The notes: a model not told the origin generated them from the letters alone. DNA of 64,000 nt from Acanthacorydalis orientalis (GCA_034766995.1 CM068322.1:19526745-19590744), one strand, 5' to 3'. Numbered from the stretch's first letter, positions 24,901 to 39,012 are shown. Numbers and translations: made by a program.

Positions 24901-26612
24901 TAATTTCGGCCACTTGCAGCCGAAAAACATGTTTAAAAATGAGTTTTTTTTGCAAATTTACTCCTTTTTGTTAAATAATTTAGTTAAGTTGCACACCACG
25001 TGATAGATAATTGAGAAGAAATTGATGAGAAAAGTGGAAATCGGTGAGGAAAGGAGGAATCGGAAAAAGGGTAAATCGTAAAATGAGGAAATCGATAAAA
25101 AGGAAAAATCGTCAATAAAGGTAAAATCGGAGAAAAAAGAGAATTTGCAGAAAAATTAGAAATGATGAAAAATAGAAATCGGGGAAAAAAGTAGAAAACG
25201 GGGGAAAAGGGAGAATCGGGAATCCTGAATCTTATTTCTTGAAAAAAAATTCTTAGCTAATATGTTCTGAATCATCTTACTACAAAGTCCATTTAAGTGG
25301 CATATTTCATTCGTCACTATGTCAACATAAACTTCAACATTTACGATGTGTTTAATCCAAAAAATTAGACCTGTTTTTATAGAAACATATCCATACGTTA
25401 ATTTTCATGCCGTCATGTTTAATCGTCTTAAATGTATACTTTGGTCTGAACTCTTCATTCTTTGGCCTATGAACAAATGTCTTACAGCCAAGAGTTTAAA
25501 ACAAGATAAATTTGAACTCATCTGTGCAAAATGTAAAACAAATGAATTTATGCAATTTTTTTAGCTTGAAGTCAGCTTAAAATCTGATACATATTTCAGT
25601 TTAATATAAAATTCACTTGATTTCATATCAATATAATTAAAAATGTGAATTGGAATTAGCTTTTTACCTTTAAAATGTCAGTTTTATCATTGACTAAGAT
25701 GACACGGTGTTAAAAATATTAGAATCTATTTACAGTTTACTTCATTCTTACTTATAAAATGATAATAATGTTAAAATTAGTTCAAAATAGATGTTTCATA
25801 AAATATCAAATATTTGGTACAAATCATTTTACTAACCAATATTTTTTTTATTTCTAGGGGCTTTTATCAATTTTACGTAAATTAAGATCAACTCCTGAAA
25901 AAGAAATGCGTATTTTACTCTTAGGCCTGGATAATGCTGGAAAGACTACTCTTTTAAAAACATTAGCATCCGAAGATATCACTACTGTTACACCAACAGC
26001 TGGGTTTAATATTAAATCTGTATTATCTGATGGATATAAATTGAATGTTTGGGATATTGGTGGAACAAGAAAAATTCGACCATATTGGAGGAATTATTTT
26101 GAAAATACTGATGTTTTGGTTTGTATTTTTAATACTAATACAATTGAAATACATATTACTAATTTTTTAATATTTATATAGATATATGTTGTCGATGCTG
26201 CTGATTTACAGCGCTTAGAAGAAACAGCTACTGAATTACTAGAGTTACTAGAAGATGAAAAATTAGTGAGTGTGCCCATGTTAGTTTATGCAAATAAACA
26301 AGATTTATCTGAAGCATTACCTGCTTCAGAAATAGCACAATCTATGTTGTTACATCAAATAAAGGATAGAGCATGGCAAATCCAAGCATGCTCTGCTAAA
26401 ACAGCAGAAGGAGTTAAAGTAAAACATTTTTTACATTAAGTATTGAAATAATAGATTTAAAATAATTTTCAAACTTTGAAAAGTTTACATACATTATAAT
26501 ATTTAAAAAAATTACTATTTGTTACAATAAAAGTATTTAAAATATTTTAATAAAGTTTTATTTATTGCAGGAAGGCATGGAGTGGATTTGCAAGAACATA
26601 AAAAAGAAGTAA
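3104..26612 (+). CDS. ARL3: ADP-ribosylation factor-like protein 3 (ARL3)
   Basis: A small GTPase of the ARF/ARL family. ARL3 releases lipidated cargo from UNC119/PDE6D carriers in cilia; ARL13B is its exchange factor and RP2 its GAP. Exons: 3104-3106 (ATG only, donor GTAAGT), 25858-26118, 26182-26418, 26571-26612; total 543 b = 180 codons plus stop, against 182 in mammals. All junctions are phase 0. The start is inferred: exon 2 opens directly with GLLSILRKL, the family N-terminal helix after Met1, and lacks its own Met there. Motifs: P-loop GLDNAGKT at residues 24-31, switch I Thr48, WDIGG 66-70, NKQD 126-129, SAK 159-161, C-terminal ICKNIKKK. Oddities: residue 71 is Thr (ACA, 26065-26067) where the family has catalytic Gln; intron 1 is about 22.75 kb and nearly all satellite. 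Exon 2 uses the weaker donor GTTTGT. The identity is very secure; the ATG-only exon rests on frame and family comparison. Confidence 0.9.
3107..3862. other. unique AT-rich start of ARL3 intron 1
   Basis: Non-coding AT-rich sequence directly after the ARL3 ATG exon donor. I see no gene, RNA or repeat in it beyond homopolymer runs. Confidence 0.6.
3863..9838 (+). repeat. 155-bp satellite array, left arm (plus orientation)
   Basis: Tandem array of about 38 monomers. The phrase GCCATAAGTAGTCG recurs at 4362, 4516, 4671, 4826, 4981, 5136 and onward, giving a period of 154-155 bp. Each monomer also carries GCGAAACGGCTCATATCGCA and ATCTATCRCGTSGTGTGCAA. The first two or three monomers (3863-4200) are most diverged, including a local extra ATCGATGCTATCTATCGATG duplication. 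From about 4.5 kb the copies are highly similar and show higher-order structure: the variant with AAGCTTATTTTTGCCCG recurs every 775 bp (5401, 6176, 6951), and the TGTGTAATTC variant recurs 1240 bp apart (7541, 8781). It lies inside ARL3 intron 1. No coding potential. Confidence 0.95.
9836..10025 (+). repeat. inner edge sequence, left copy of a ~190-bp inverted pair
   Basis: A single-copy stretch at the inner edge of the left satellite arm: CTTATTATAATAACTAA, a (TA)n(TG)n tract, then ATACAAATTAATTTGCTTATATTCATA and AAATAAAGAGAGTGTAGCTG. The reverse complement, roughly 90 percent alike by eye, lies at 19735-19920 at the inner edge of the right arm. Because it occurs once per side, it shows that the two satellite arms are the halves of one inverted structure and not two unrelated arrays. 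Confidence 0.85.
10030..14816 (+). repeat. compound (TCCG)n to (TGTCCG)n microsatellite region
   Basis: Three long arrays share one order, TCCG repeats followed by TGTCCG repeats: 10459-10918 then 10919-11685; 12120-12472 then 12473-13005; 13434-14127 then 14128-14816. A shorter irregular TCCG/TGTCCG stretch is at 10030-10195. Each array is preceded by a conserved cruciform block and, except for the third, ends at TGTCATAAGTATTCGAACAT. Units are almost perfect; the third array has a few changes (C for G near 13980, GCGTCC near 14392, TCGGTG near 14570 and 14624). The long open frames here (repeated Val-Arg-Pro-Ser, Thr-Arg, Ser-Val, Thr-Asp) are products of the repeat and are not genes. Confidence 0.95.
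10197..14935 (+). repeat. nine copies of a cruciform block with a satellite fragment
   Basis: A conserved block of about 120 bp recurs between the microsatellites, with its hairpin part near 10257, 10405, 11750, 11928, 12066, 13075, 13240, 13378 and 14876. Its first half, ATTCGAACATAAGTGCGAAACGG then CTCATATGCACATCGTTA, is a piece of the 155-bp satellite. Its second half, starting GTGGTGGCTCGGTGG, contains arms TTCGATCTGTGAA and TTCACAGATCGAA (13-bp perfect inverted repeat) around ACGCGCGCGT. Variants: the copy at 12066 has GCGCCCG, the copy at 13240 has GGCTTGG, and those at 11750 and 13075 end in GATCGAGTCC. The blocks repeat in a three-step order: one followed by a long array, one by a short GTGTCC array, one by a minimal spacer. 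The hairpin end resembles a tRNA B box (GATCGAATCC), but no tRNA fold is visible. Confidence 0.9.
14936..16368 (+). repeat. 41-bp minisatellite, first orientation
   Basis: About 33 tandem copies of a 40-41 bp unit containing TTTTTAGACAATGTCCAAAA then ATCGTCCATCAACMCGAGTC. Subtypes differ at CAACCCGAG versus CAACACGAG and by occasional TATCGTCCG or TTCATC. Two runs of subtypes (for example AGCACGAG then CTATGAACACG near 15.8 and 15.97 kb) repeat as a block of several units, showing local higher-order duplication. Short open frames through the units are not genes. Confidence 0.95.
16369..17420 (-). repeat. 41-bp minisatellite, inverted orientation
   Basis: The same minisatellite on the other strand: TTTTTGGACATTGTCTAAAA followed by ATGACTCGTGTTGATGGACG, about 25 copies. 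The strand switch occurs at about 16365-16375. A few units are diverged (TTGATTAACGTTTTTTGG near 16865; CTTAACTTTGACGACG near 16895). Confidence 0.95.
17421..17996 (+). repeat. 16-bp G/T-rich array, copy 1
   Basis: Tandem 16-bp units GTGTGGGTCTGTGTCT with variants (GAGTCT, GTGCCT, GTGTCA, CTGTCT). It starts at GGACATTGTCTTAGTGTGTG within a minisatellite unit and ends GTCTCTGTGTGGTTAACAGA, then returns to the minisatellite. Strong strand asymmetry: almost no A on the plus strand. The open frames in all phases are repeat products. Confidence 0.95.
17997..18185 (-). repeat. 41-bp minisatellite between the two G/T arrays
   Basis: About four to five minisatellite units in the inverted orientation, separating the two 16-bp arrays. 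The first units carry GACTCGGACCTGACGACG, as do those after the second array, so array plus flank was duplicated as one segment. Confidence 0.85.
18186..18838 (+). repeat. 16-bp G/T-rich array, copy 2
   Basis: A second array with the same entry (CTTAGTGTGTGTGGAAGTGT) and exit (TCTCTGTGTGGTTAACAGAC) junctions as the array at 17421-17996, but dominated by the GTGTGGGTCTCTGTCT unit type. The shared junctions show duplication of the whole array followed by independent homogenisation. Confidence 0.95.
18839..19505 (-). repeat. 41-bp minisatellite, diverged inverted block
   Basis: About 16 units of the form GACGATTTTTGGACAATGTC then TAAAATTGACTCGGATGTGT, a subtype with CAATG rather than CATTG and ATTGACTCGG rather than ATGACTCG. 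One unit is joined to a truncated unit at 19188-19205. Orientation switches again at about 19505, at the palindrome TTGACGTCAA. Confidence 0.9.
19506..19734. repeat. right inner junction: minisatellite stub, (CA)n and inverted block relic
   Basis: Holds one or two minisatellite units back in the first orientation, two (CA)n stretches (19550-19570 and 19645-19680), and CGTTTCGCAGATCGAACCACC at 19677-19698. That last piece is the reverse complement, with one change, of the GGTGGTTCGATCTG...AACG part of the cruciform blocks on the left side. It is the only right-hand relic of the block that I can see. Confidence 0.75.
19735..19920 (-). repeat. inner edge sequence, right copy of the inverted pair
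   Basis: Reverse complement of the left edge sequence at 9836-10025, including CTACACTCTCTTTATTTGAA, the (TA)n(CA)n tract and AGTTAATAAGTTAACGATGTG. Differences include ATATTTATACGG versus ATACGGTATACGG and tract lengths. Confidence 0.85.
19905..25012 (-). repeat. 155-bp satellite array, right arm (minus orientation)
   Basis: About 33 monomers of the 155-bp satellite, reversed relative to the left arm. Two subtypes alternate: GTGCGATATGACCCGTTCCG and GTGTTACGTTAGCCGTTACG. The private change AAAACTAATTG is seen at 21831 and 23535, 1704 bp apart, marking an 11-monomer higher-order repeat. GATAGATAATTTTAAGGCGC also recurs near 21907, 23611 and 24076. The last two monomers (24700-25012) are strongly diverged, as at the outer end of the left arm. 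Ends at GTGATAGATAATT. Confidence 0.95.
25013..25230. repeat. purine-rich degenerate repeat beside the right satellite arm
   Basis: Strongly purine-biased plus strand of loose units around GAAAAATCGG, GGAAATCGGTGAGG and GGGGAAAAGGGAGAATCGGG. It begins exactly where the 155-bp satellite stops. No coding potential is seen. Confidence 0.7.
25231..25857. other. unique end of ARL3 intron 1
   Basis: AT-rich intron sequence up to the acceptor TTTATTTCTAG before exon 2. A 72-codon open frame at 25346-25564 has no recognisable features and I regard it as chance. Confidence 0.6.
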
Positions 26613-26897
26613 TTCAACAATTATTATTATTCATTCCGTCCATTAATAAATTTAGGAGTCCTTATGACAAAATAAAAAAAAAGCACATTAGGGGCCTTAA
26701 GCGACACAAAGAATTTTGATGATTAATCTAGTCACTTTTTTAAATTATGAAAATCATTTGTGATACACAATAATTTGTGATTGATATTTTAATGATTATA
26801 TGCCTTAAACACTTTGATATTACTATTTTGTTTCTTACTTTCTCATTATATTAAACAAGAAACACAAATTAATGTTTAAATACATACTTACATACAT

Positions 26898-26940
<43 letters not shown>

Positions 26941-27896
26941 TATATTTATTATGTATATAGCATACTATATAGTATATAAATGTAATGTACAAGTGACCTT
27001 TAAAGTAAATTATGGCATTTGATTTGTTTTTACTTTAAGTGTATTTTAATTATCGACTTTTTAGAATAATAAATTTATGTTTTATAGTTGACTTTTATTT
27101 ATTTGTTTAAAAACTGTATAAAACATTTCAGTACTTTACATATACATCGTATATTACTTTAAATTTATATTGTTCGAAATATATACCACATTTTACTTAA
27201 ACTATACAATAAATATTTTTTTTGTTCTTCTGTTATTAAATATTTTAATATTAATATATTTTCTAATAAAAACAACTACCATTTAAAAAATATTTATGAA
27301 AACACTGATGCCATCTACAACAGCGATGCTAGAGTATTCAATTATGCTGTCTAATTTACATTTTTTCTATTAATTCTTTTAAATAAAGAATATACAGCAA
27401 CAAAATGATGGTAGAAAGATTCAGAGAAGTAACAAGATTATAGTACTATTGCTGAAATAAGAACATATCAAGAGAAGACTGTAGAAAAATAGAAAAAGGC
27501 AAGTATTGCAATATTGAGTTACAACTACAAAATAAAAACAGTAAACATTCAGTCTAATATTACTTCTTCCTTATAATTCCGATTTCAAAAATGTTTAAAT
27601 TATATGAAATAAAAATTACACAGAGAAACATTAACTTACAAGTTTGTTTTATTAATTTTAAATTTAAATATGTATTCTTACCTATGAATTATATGAATTG
27701 GATTTTGTTTCACTTATTAGATCTAAATATCAAGGTTCATTTTGTATATGAGATTAAAATTTGTTTAAAACAATATGCTGCTGATATTAACTATTAATTA
27801 TTTATATACACTTACACAATGTTCATTTTCAAAGACTGATAAAAACATTATAACTTACGGTAATAAAATATAATACATAAATAAGATCCTAATTAT
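26613..27896. other. intergenic region between convergent ARL3 and the secreted-protein gene
   Basis: Presumed 3' UTRs of both genes plus AT-rich spacer. Contains a (TA)n tract at 26896-26946. The open frame at 27591-27797 looks like chance in AT-rich DNA. No RNA gene recognised. Confidence 0.6.
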
Positions 27897-32346
<4,450 letters not shown>

Positions 32347-32359
32347 TTTTGTTTATAAT

Positions 32360-33187
32360 CTGAAATACATGAATACATATTTATTAAAATACAATTAAGA
32401 TTAAAAATATCTAAGAAAAAGTATAACTATATTACAAAACATTACGCTGTTATAAACAATAAAAAAAATCAAACGTATTAATTTTTACTAATATTTTAGA
32501 AAGTAATTCCAAGTTAAAATTTAAATAAAATCAAATAAATTGAATAATATTAAGTTGGCCAGGAACATTTTTATAATTCAACACTTTTTCATTGTTTTCT
32601 TTTTAAATATTATTTAAGGTAGCAAACTTCCACGTTTATTGACTTTAAATTTTTTTTTATAAAAAATGAACAATTTTCTACTGAAACCCATAATTGCCAA
32701 TTTGATGAAGTTTTTGGAAATAATTAATTTTTCTTAAGCAGTTATTAAAAATTGAGCCATAGAATTGAAATTTAGCAAAATAAATGTTAAATATGTAAAA
32801 CGTTTCTATGACTAATCAGTTAAATGTAATTGTTTTAAAAAATATTAATACCATTTATTTTATCATCAACATGAAACTCTTATATTCTGTTCATATTGTA
32901 AGATAAAAGTGATATAAATTTAAAAGAATCAAATGAAAATTTTCCAAGATGAACACTAATGCCTTGATCAATAGAAGCATGTTCATTTTTGCATTTTATC
33001 TGATTATTTGTGTTGATATGATGAAATGTTTAAATACTTTCTAACAAAACGTAGATCCGCAAGTAAAATCTACTGTTACTTTACTGATATGAAAAAACAA
33101 AGATCCAACTAGCAATTAGATCTTCTATTACTGATTATAAAACAAAATACTGGCTTAAGGCAAACTAGTTATTAAAGAAATGGAACG
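32360..33187. other. AT-rich non-coding DNA, probable 5' UTR intron
   Basis: Upstream of the secreted-protein start codon on the minus strand. It begins with a 3' splice site (CATGTATTTCAG on the minus strand) 13 bases before the ATG. No coding sequence is seen. Confidence 0.5.
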
Positions 33188-33189
33188 TA

Positions 33190-33531
33190 TTAGCCCGAAT
33201 ATAAGACGATCCTGATTATAAGACGGCTCTGATTGTAAGACGAGTCCCGGTGTTTCCCAAAGAAATCAAGAAAAAAAACATTTTTTACGACCTTGATTAT
33301 AAGAAGACACGCAATTTTTCCAAAAAAAAGATAAAAAAATGTTGATTTACATTTTAATAAGAAGTAATATATATACAAATTTTACAAATACATATTTAAA
33401 ACTCGAAAGGTATGTTGTTTAAAACCCCTGCAGTGGCGTACCAGCCTAAATTTCTAAAGGTACGAATATAAGACGACCCTTGTTTTTTAGTGAAAATCTG
33501 TAGAAAAAGACACGTCTTGTATTCAGACTAA
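33190..33531. mobile_element. short non-autonomous DNA transposon (MITE) with TA duplication
   Basis: Terminal inverted repeats: left TTAGCCCGAATATAAGACG, right in reverse complement TTAGTCTGAATACAAGACG (three mismatches in 19). TA dinucleotides flank both ends (33188-33189 and 33532-33533). The 342-bp interior repeats the ATTATAAGACG motif several times and has no open frame. The TA target and the TIR pattern suggest a Tc1/mariner/pogo-type MITE; the family is an inference. Confidence 0.7.
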
Positions 33532-33533
33532 TA

Positions 33534-36500
33534 AGGTATATTTGTTTATCATAGATGAAATCCTTGTCACTCAATTCTATTAAGATGGTGGTGGTAATAA
33601 TTTTTTGAGAATCCATATTTGATTAATTTTTTGCAACAGGATTAATTTTAAATAAATAGAAACATTCAGTTTTAATACAGATTGTTTAAATCAAAAAGAC
33701 TTTCAAATATAAGAGGTCTAAAATTTTACCGAAAAAGTCACTTCAAGCATAAATTCAAAAGTCAATGATTGTATAAGAAAAAGTCTTTCGAGTAACTAAA
33801 TAGGATTATTTTATACTTCTTTCAAATAAAAAAAATACCTACAGACATTTCACAGAAATTAACTTTCAATCAAATACGTAAATAAAAGATAATATATAAG
33901 ATTTTGGAATTTAAATAATAATACATTTTGACAACATATATATTATTATTGTGGGAATGTTAAAAAAAGTATGCAATATTTATGAATATACAAGAATAAA
34001 TAAAACAATTGTCGTGTAAAGATGCCTTTTTACTTATTTTTTTTCCAGAAAGTTTTATCTTTTTGCTCTTTTAATATTTCACAACTTAGATATACCATAA
34101 ATGGAAATATATTTAATTATATAAAATTATCAACTATTTAAAATGATTTATCCATAAAATCGTGTAAATATTAATTTAGATTATTGTATTATCAATATCA
34201 ATATCTAAATCAATATTAAAGAATTTGATTTAGCCTATGTGAAAATATCAAAAAATATGCCTTCTAAAAATTAGTGTCTTTAAATAATTGAGCTTTCACA
34301 AAATCTAATTAAACTTTTATACACTTTTACTTTTATAAATTGGAAAAATAAAAATAGCCTTAATTTAGCCATTTAAGTTATTTAAAAGATAATATATCCA
34401 ATGCATATAAATGATTATGTCCAAGAATTATTATTTTTTTTGTCAAAAAATCGACATTCATTAAATCTAAGAAATTTATAACAATATCTAATAAAGCACA
34501 CAAAATAAAGGTAATAAAATAATATACTCTTCCAGAGATAGTCAACATAAAATTAATTCTTTAACTTTTTCATCAAATCATTATTTATTCTGGCAAACCC
34601 TTCAAAAATAGATAAGAAATAAGTTAAACATTATACATATGATACAAAATAGTAAAAATATTTTAAATATTTTTCAAAATGTTTGTTATGATTTTAGAAA
34701 TGAAAACTTAAATCTTAAAAAGTATGCCTTCTGTCGAGAATTATCTCCATTGCATTGGATCCTAAATAGGTGTGTTTTCGTGTAGTTATTATAATTGTTA
34801 TTATTACACTATAACATATATAAATTATTTTCAAGGTAAAAAAGAAATAATTATTCAGATAAACACTGCAAAATGAATGGCATATCATTTTAGAAGTAGA
34901 TATAAATTTTGTATTACAGTTATTATAGTTTCACTTAAAAATATCAATATATTTTCATTATTAATAAATATAAATATTATACAAATCTATAAAAGATAAA
35001 AAGAAAGAATATGTGAAATATTTATAGAAATGTATGTTTTATTTACATTATTTTTTAAATTTTAAACCATCAATCAGTTATTAAAATAATAAATAAACTA
35101 AGAAAGTGTTACTTGATGGAAAGTATAATTAATAAAGGTGATATTTTTATCTATAGCCAAAATCAATTGATTGGAAACTGACTCAATACTATTTATAAAG
35201 AACATTAAATGATTTCGTAAGGAAATATTATTAAATGTATTTAATTTGACCATTTAAACATTTTAGGTTGAATCAAATGTAGATAGAAATTTCAAACTTT
35301 ATATGATAATATTTGAAACTGATCTAAATTAACACAATATAATTTTAATCATGGATAAATTCCCTTTCACAAATGAATTTTTCACTTATCTCACAAATCA
35401 CAAAAAAATGATCAAAAATGTTTAATAATTAAAAATTAATCATTTTGACTGTTACTTATGTGCATTTTGATAGTTATATCGTCATTGTCAATGCGCAGGG
35501 TACAAAATATTTATTTTTTTAAAAAAAGAACTGAATTTTTATGCGTATAAGCAACAATCAAAAATGACCTAATATATATTCAATCAATGAACAATTTTGA
35601 TCAAAAATATTTTTGTGGCTTGTGAGACGAATGAAAAAATAATTTGTGAAAATAGTATAGAATAATTAATACCTTTTTTAAATTATTCCACAATAACTAT
35701 AGATATTTAGATTTATACCATGTTTGACATAGTATTTCATTTTTAAATATGAAAATATTTTACATTACTTGAATTAATTTGTAGTTTTTCTCGAGTTATT
35801 GAAGAAAGTATTGACAATGTATAAAACACACTTCAAAATAATACAATAAGTATAATATGAACATTATATTATTTTTATTGAAATACATAAAAATAACAGC
35901 ACTCAGATAAAAGGTTTATATCTTTTATTTTATTTTGATAATAATTTAATTATCATCAAATGTTTACACTAAAATTCTTTCTTATGATCAATTATTATTT
36001 AAAATATATACTTCAATATAAATTTTATTCTATTATTAACATTTTCATATATATTTGAATAAGAAAATAAAATAAAATTGAAAAGTAACAATTAATTTTA
36101 TAAATATCACTGTTATATTTACTCCCCATTTTGAAAATAAATTACTCTCTTCAATCATGTTGCAAAAATTGAAGCGAACTTAAAATTATATTTGTATTTA
36201 AAATATTTCATTAAAGTAATTTATTTAGTATATGTTTCGGATTAAAGATTTAAATTAATATAATTTAATATATATATATATATATAATTTTTCTAATATT
36301 TTTTGTTCGAAAAGTGTAATGAATTTAATAACAATAGTATTTAAAAATAATTTCAATAAAAATTTACTGTACTTTATATTACTTTACAGTTTAAGGAAAT
36401 ATGTTTTTTAAATAAGGAACCTTTTAGAAATATTGTAAGGATTGTAACTTTGGATGTAGATACTTTATGACAAGGACTTTTGATGAAAATTATTATATAT

Positions 36501-36700
36501 TTTGATAATTTTTGTTCAAGAAAATACATTTTAATATATGTAAAATGAGTTTAGTGAATATTTTAATTTTTTAACATTTCATTTTTCATATTTAACGAAA
36601 ACGTTGTATATATGTCGATTGATAATCATTGCACAACCAATTTACTTATATAAAAATAGCAAATAAATTGAAAATAAGAGTTTTGTGTATTTTTTTACAA
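33534..36700. other. gene-free AT-rich region
   Basis: Extremely AT-rich, with no open frame of note, no recognisable RNA and only short (TA)n runs (for example 36268-36287). It is probably the upstream intron of the secreted-protein gene or intergenic DNA. Confidence 0.55.
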
Positions 36701-36724
36701 AAAAAGTAATGATGGTAACTAACC

Positions 36725-36990
36725 TATCACAGAAAATAAAATGTTCGAGTCGTTGAAAATGAGATGACAATCACGTCACTACTTTCACGTCACCATTCAC
36801 TCACCACTAAAATACCTGACACAAGAATTTAATAACACTGGCTCGCGTCTGCCGGAGTTCGAAGAACTCTTGTCAGGCAGTGCACAACCGTTCTTTCCGT
36901 TGGCTGGAAAACGAATGATTAAAAGGTAACATCACATGCCACCGTACTGCATTCAATTGGTTCCACTGCTTACCTGTTATAATATTATTG
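36725..36990 (-). promoter_or_regulatory. candidate promoter / non-coding first exon of the secreted-protein gene
   Basis: A markedly less AT-rich island (for example CTCGCGTCTGCCGGAGTTCG at 36842) in otherwise AT-rich DNA. On the minus strand it offers good donors, GTGAGT near 36800 and GTTAGT near 36723. These could splice to the acceptor at 32360 just before the secreted-protein ATG, giving a 5' UTR intron of about 4.4 kb. This is inference from base composition and splice sites only. Confidence 0.35.
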
Positions 36991-37534
36991 GTGACTTGAA
37001 CTTGTCTGTAAATTACATCAGTTGTTTAAACACAAGAACTATTCTATTTCGATTGTACTTTTGTTACACAAATGCTGTATTTCTTTTTTAAATGTATTTT
37101 ATATTTTTTCATACATTTATTCCATAAGCAGAATTCAAATAAAATGTCATTCATAAATAATTAGATTAGAATCATTAATTTTTATCACTAATCAATGAGT
37201 TGTATATGGTTTGGATTTTTTTAAATTCAAGTGTAAAATATTAAACAAAAAATAATTGAACTTTTATGTAAAAAACTAATTCATATTAAACATTATCATT
37301 TTATTTAATGGAAATAAAATATATATTACTTTCAGGTAGCTTCAAATATATAAAAAAACTATTTTAAATTTATAATAATCTTAAACATATATTTTGAATG
37401 ATGTTAAGAGACATTTGCTTTGCAATCAGTTGCAAGAATTTTAGAAAAGATAGAGTCAAGTGCATTAAAGAAAACGTGCTCCACTCTTTAAATACGAATT
37501 GTTGTTAATTCTATTAAGACTTTAGAGTGTTAGT

Positions 37535-37566
<32 letters not shown>

Positions 37567-39010
37567 ATATATATATATAGATATATATATATATATATTT
37601 CTTAAATACCTCATCTCACCTCCCCCCACTATTCCCTTAAGTTTGCTGGCTGGACTTGCCTTGAATGTTTCATGATCTGATAATGGTTTACAGAACGTTT
37701 GGATTTTTTGAGTATAAGATAAAAATGGTTTAGAAACAGAAAAAGTATTGTTGATATGAATATAGCTTTCAATGTATATGTTATAAAATCAGAAGCGAAA
37801 TTTCAAATAATTTCCGAATTCCTTACAAAATTTTAAATAATTATTTTACTTATAAATTTTTAAATGTCCGCAACAAAAAAATATACAAAAATATAAAATT
37901 GTGATTCATTTCTTTGGCAACTAGTTTTAATTATGACAATACAAAATGCAAACACAATAACGGTGAAGTTTTCGTTGTTTGCTTAAAGACAATATGACAT
38001 ACAACTGTTAGATTGTAACAGTATTTCGTATAATTTTCTATTCAATTAATTTGATGATTTTCTTATTTTCTAGTTACATTTTCATCATGAAACGATTAAA
38101 GAAGTCAATGAAAAAATATATAAACTATTTATATTCATACGTAAACACTAGCATAATAAAAAACTGGTATATTGCGAATAAATTCAATAGCGGTTGAGCC
38201 TTGACCGAGACAGTGGAACAATGTCAACAACCTTTGTGGATTCTTCGCCACACTGGGTTATTAAAGTAACCTAATAATGGTACAATATTTTTGACTAGAG
38301 GTACTTTAAATAAGAAATATAACTTTAAATCCACAAAAAATCTATTGTATACAATAATAATAAATCTTATACGGTTGTTGCAGTTTTTCTATGTAAATAT
38401 TTAAATTTTGCTTAAGGCAAACGTCGAGAAAGATGCAATGTTATGTCAAGGACGTATAGAATTGTAAAGTATTTTACAATTTTTTGATTTAGAATACTTT
38501 TTTATTTTCAAATATTTAAAGTAACGTTTATATTATTTTTATTTTGAAATAATTAAGATTCACTTTAAGTACTATTTTTCATTTAAGATATTTAAGTCAA
38601 AAAATAACTATGATGATTAATCTATGTTATATAAATTAACAAATATTTTCACGGATCAAAAAAAAATGTTGGATAAACAGGGCATAATCTAAAATTTTAT
38701 TTTATTTAACAAGCATCTTTTGAGTTAGTAGTTTACTTTTGTACAAGGCATATTATTCCAGTATACTTTTACTAAAATTGTTTTTACAAATATACTTTAT
38801 ATATAATACATATTTTATAATGTTTTGAAAAAATACCGAATTTCCAGAAATAAAAAAATATATAATACTTTGCTTAATGGTACTTTTAACTACAATGTGA
38901 AACTGGATTTATTATTAATATTTTATTTTTAAAAGAATCAATTATTTTAAAATACAGTCCCTTTCTCTCTCCCACCCTCTCTATCTCTATCTATCTATAT
39001 ATATACAATA
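36991..39010. other. gene-free AT-rich region
   Basis: No coding sequence seen. Contains TATC/TA microsatellites at 37540-37598 and 38975-39012 and a short C-rich stretch near 37620. Confidence 0.6.
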
Positions 39011-39012
39011 TA

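Noticed and set aside
3863..25012. Clear target-site duplication at the ends of the satellite complex
   Set aside because: Sequences at the left (around TCTATTATAG) and right (around GATAATTGAGAAG) ends do not match; the outermost monomers are too diverged to set exact borders.
25346..25564. 72-codon frame within ARL3 intron 1
   Set aside because: No recognisable domain, and it lies in the sense intron; most likely chance.
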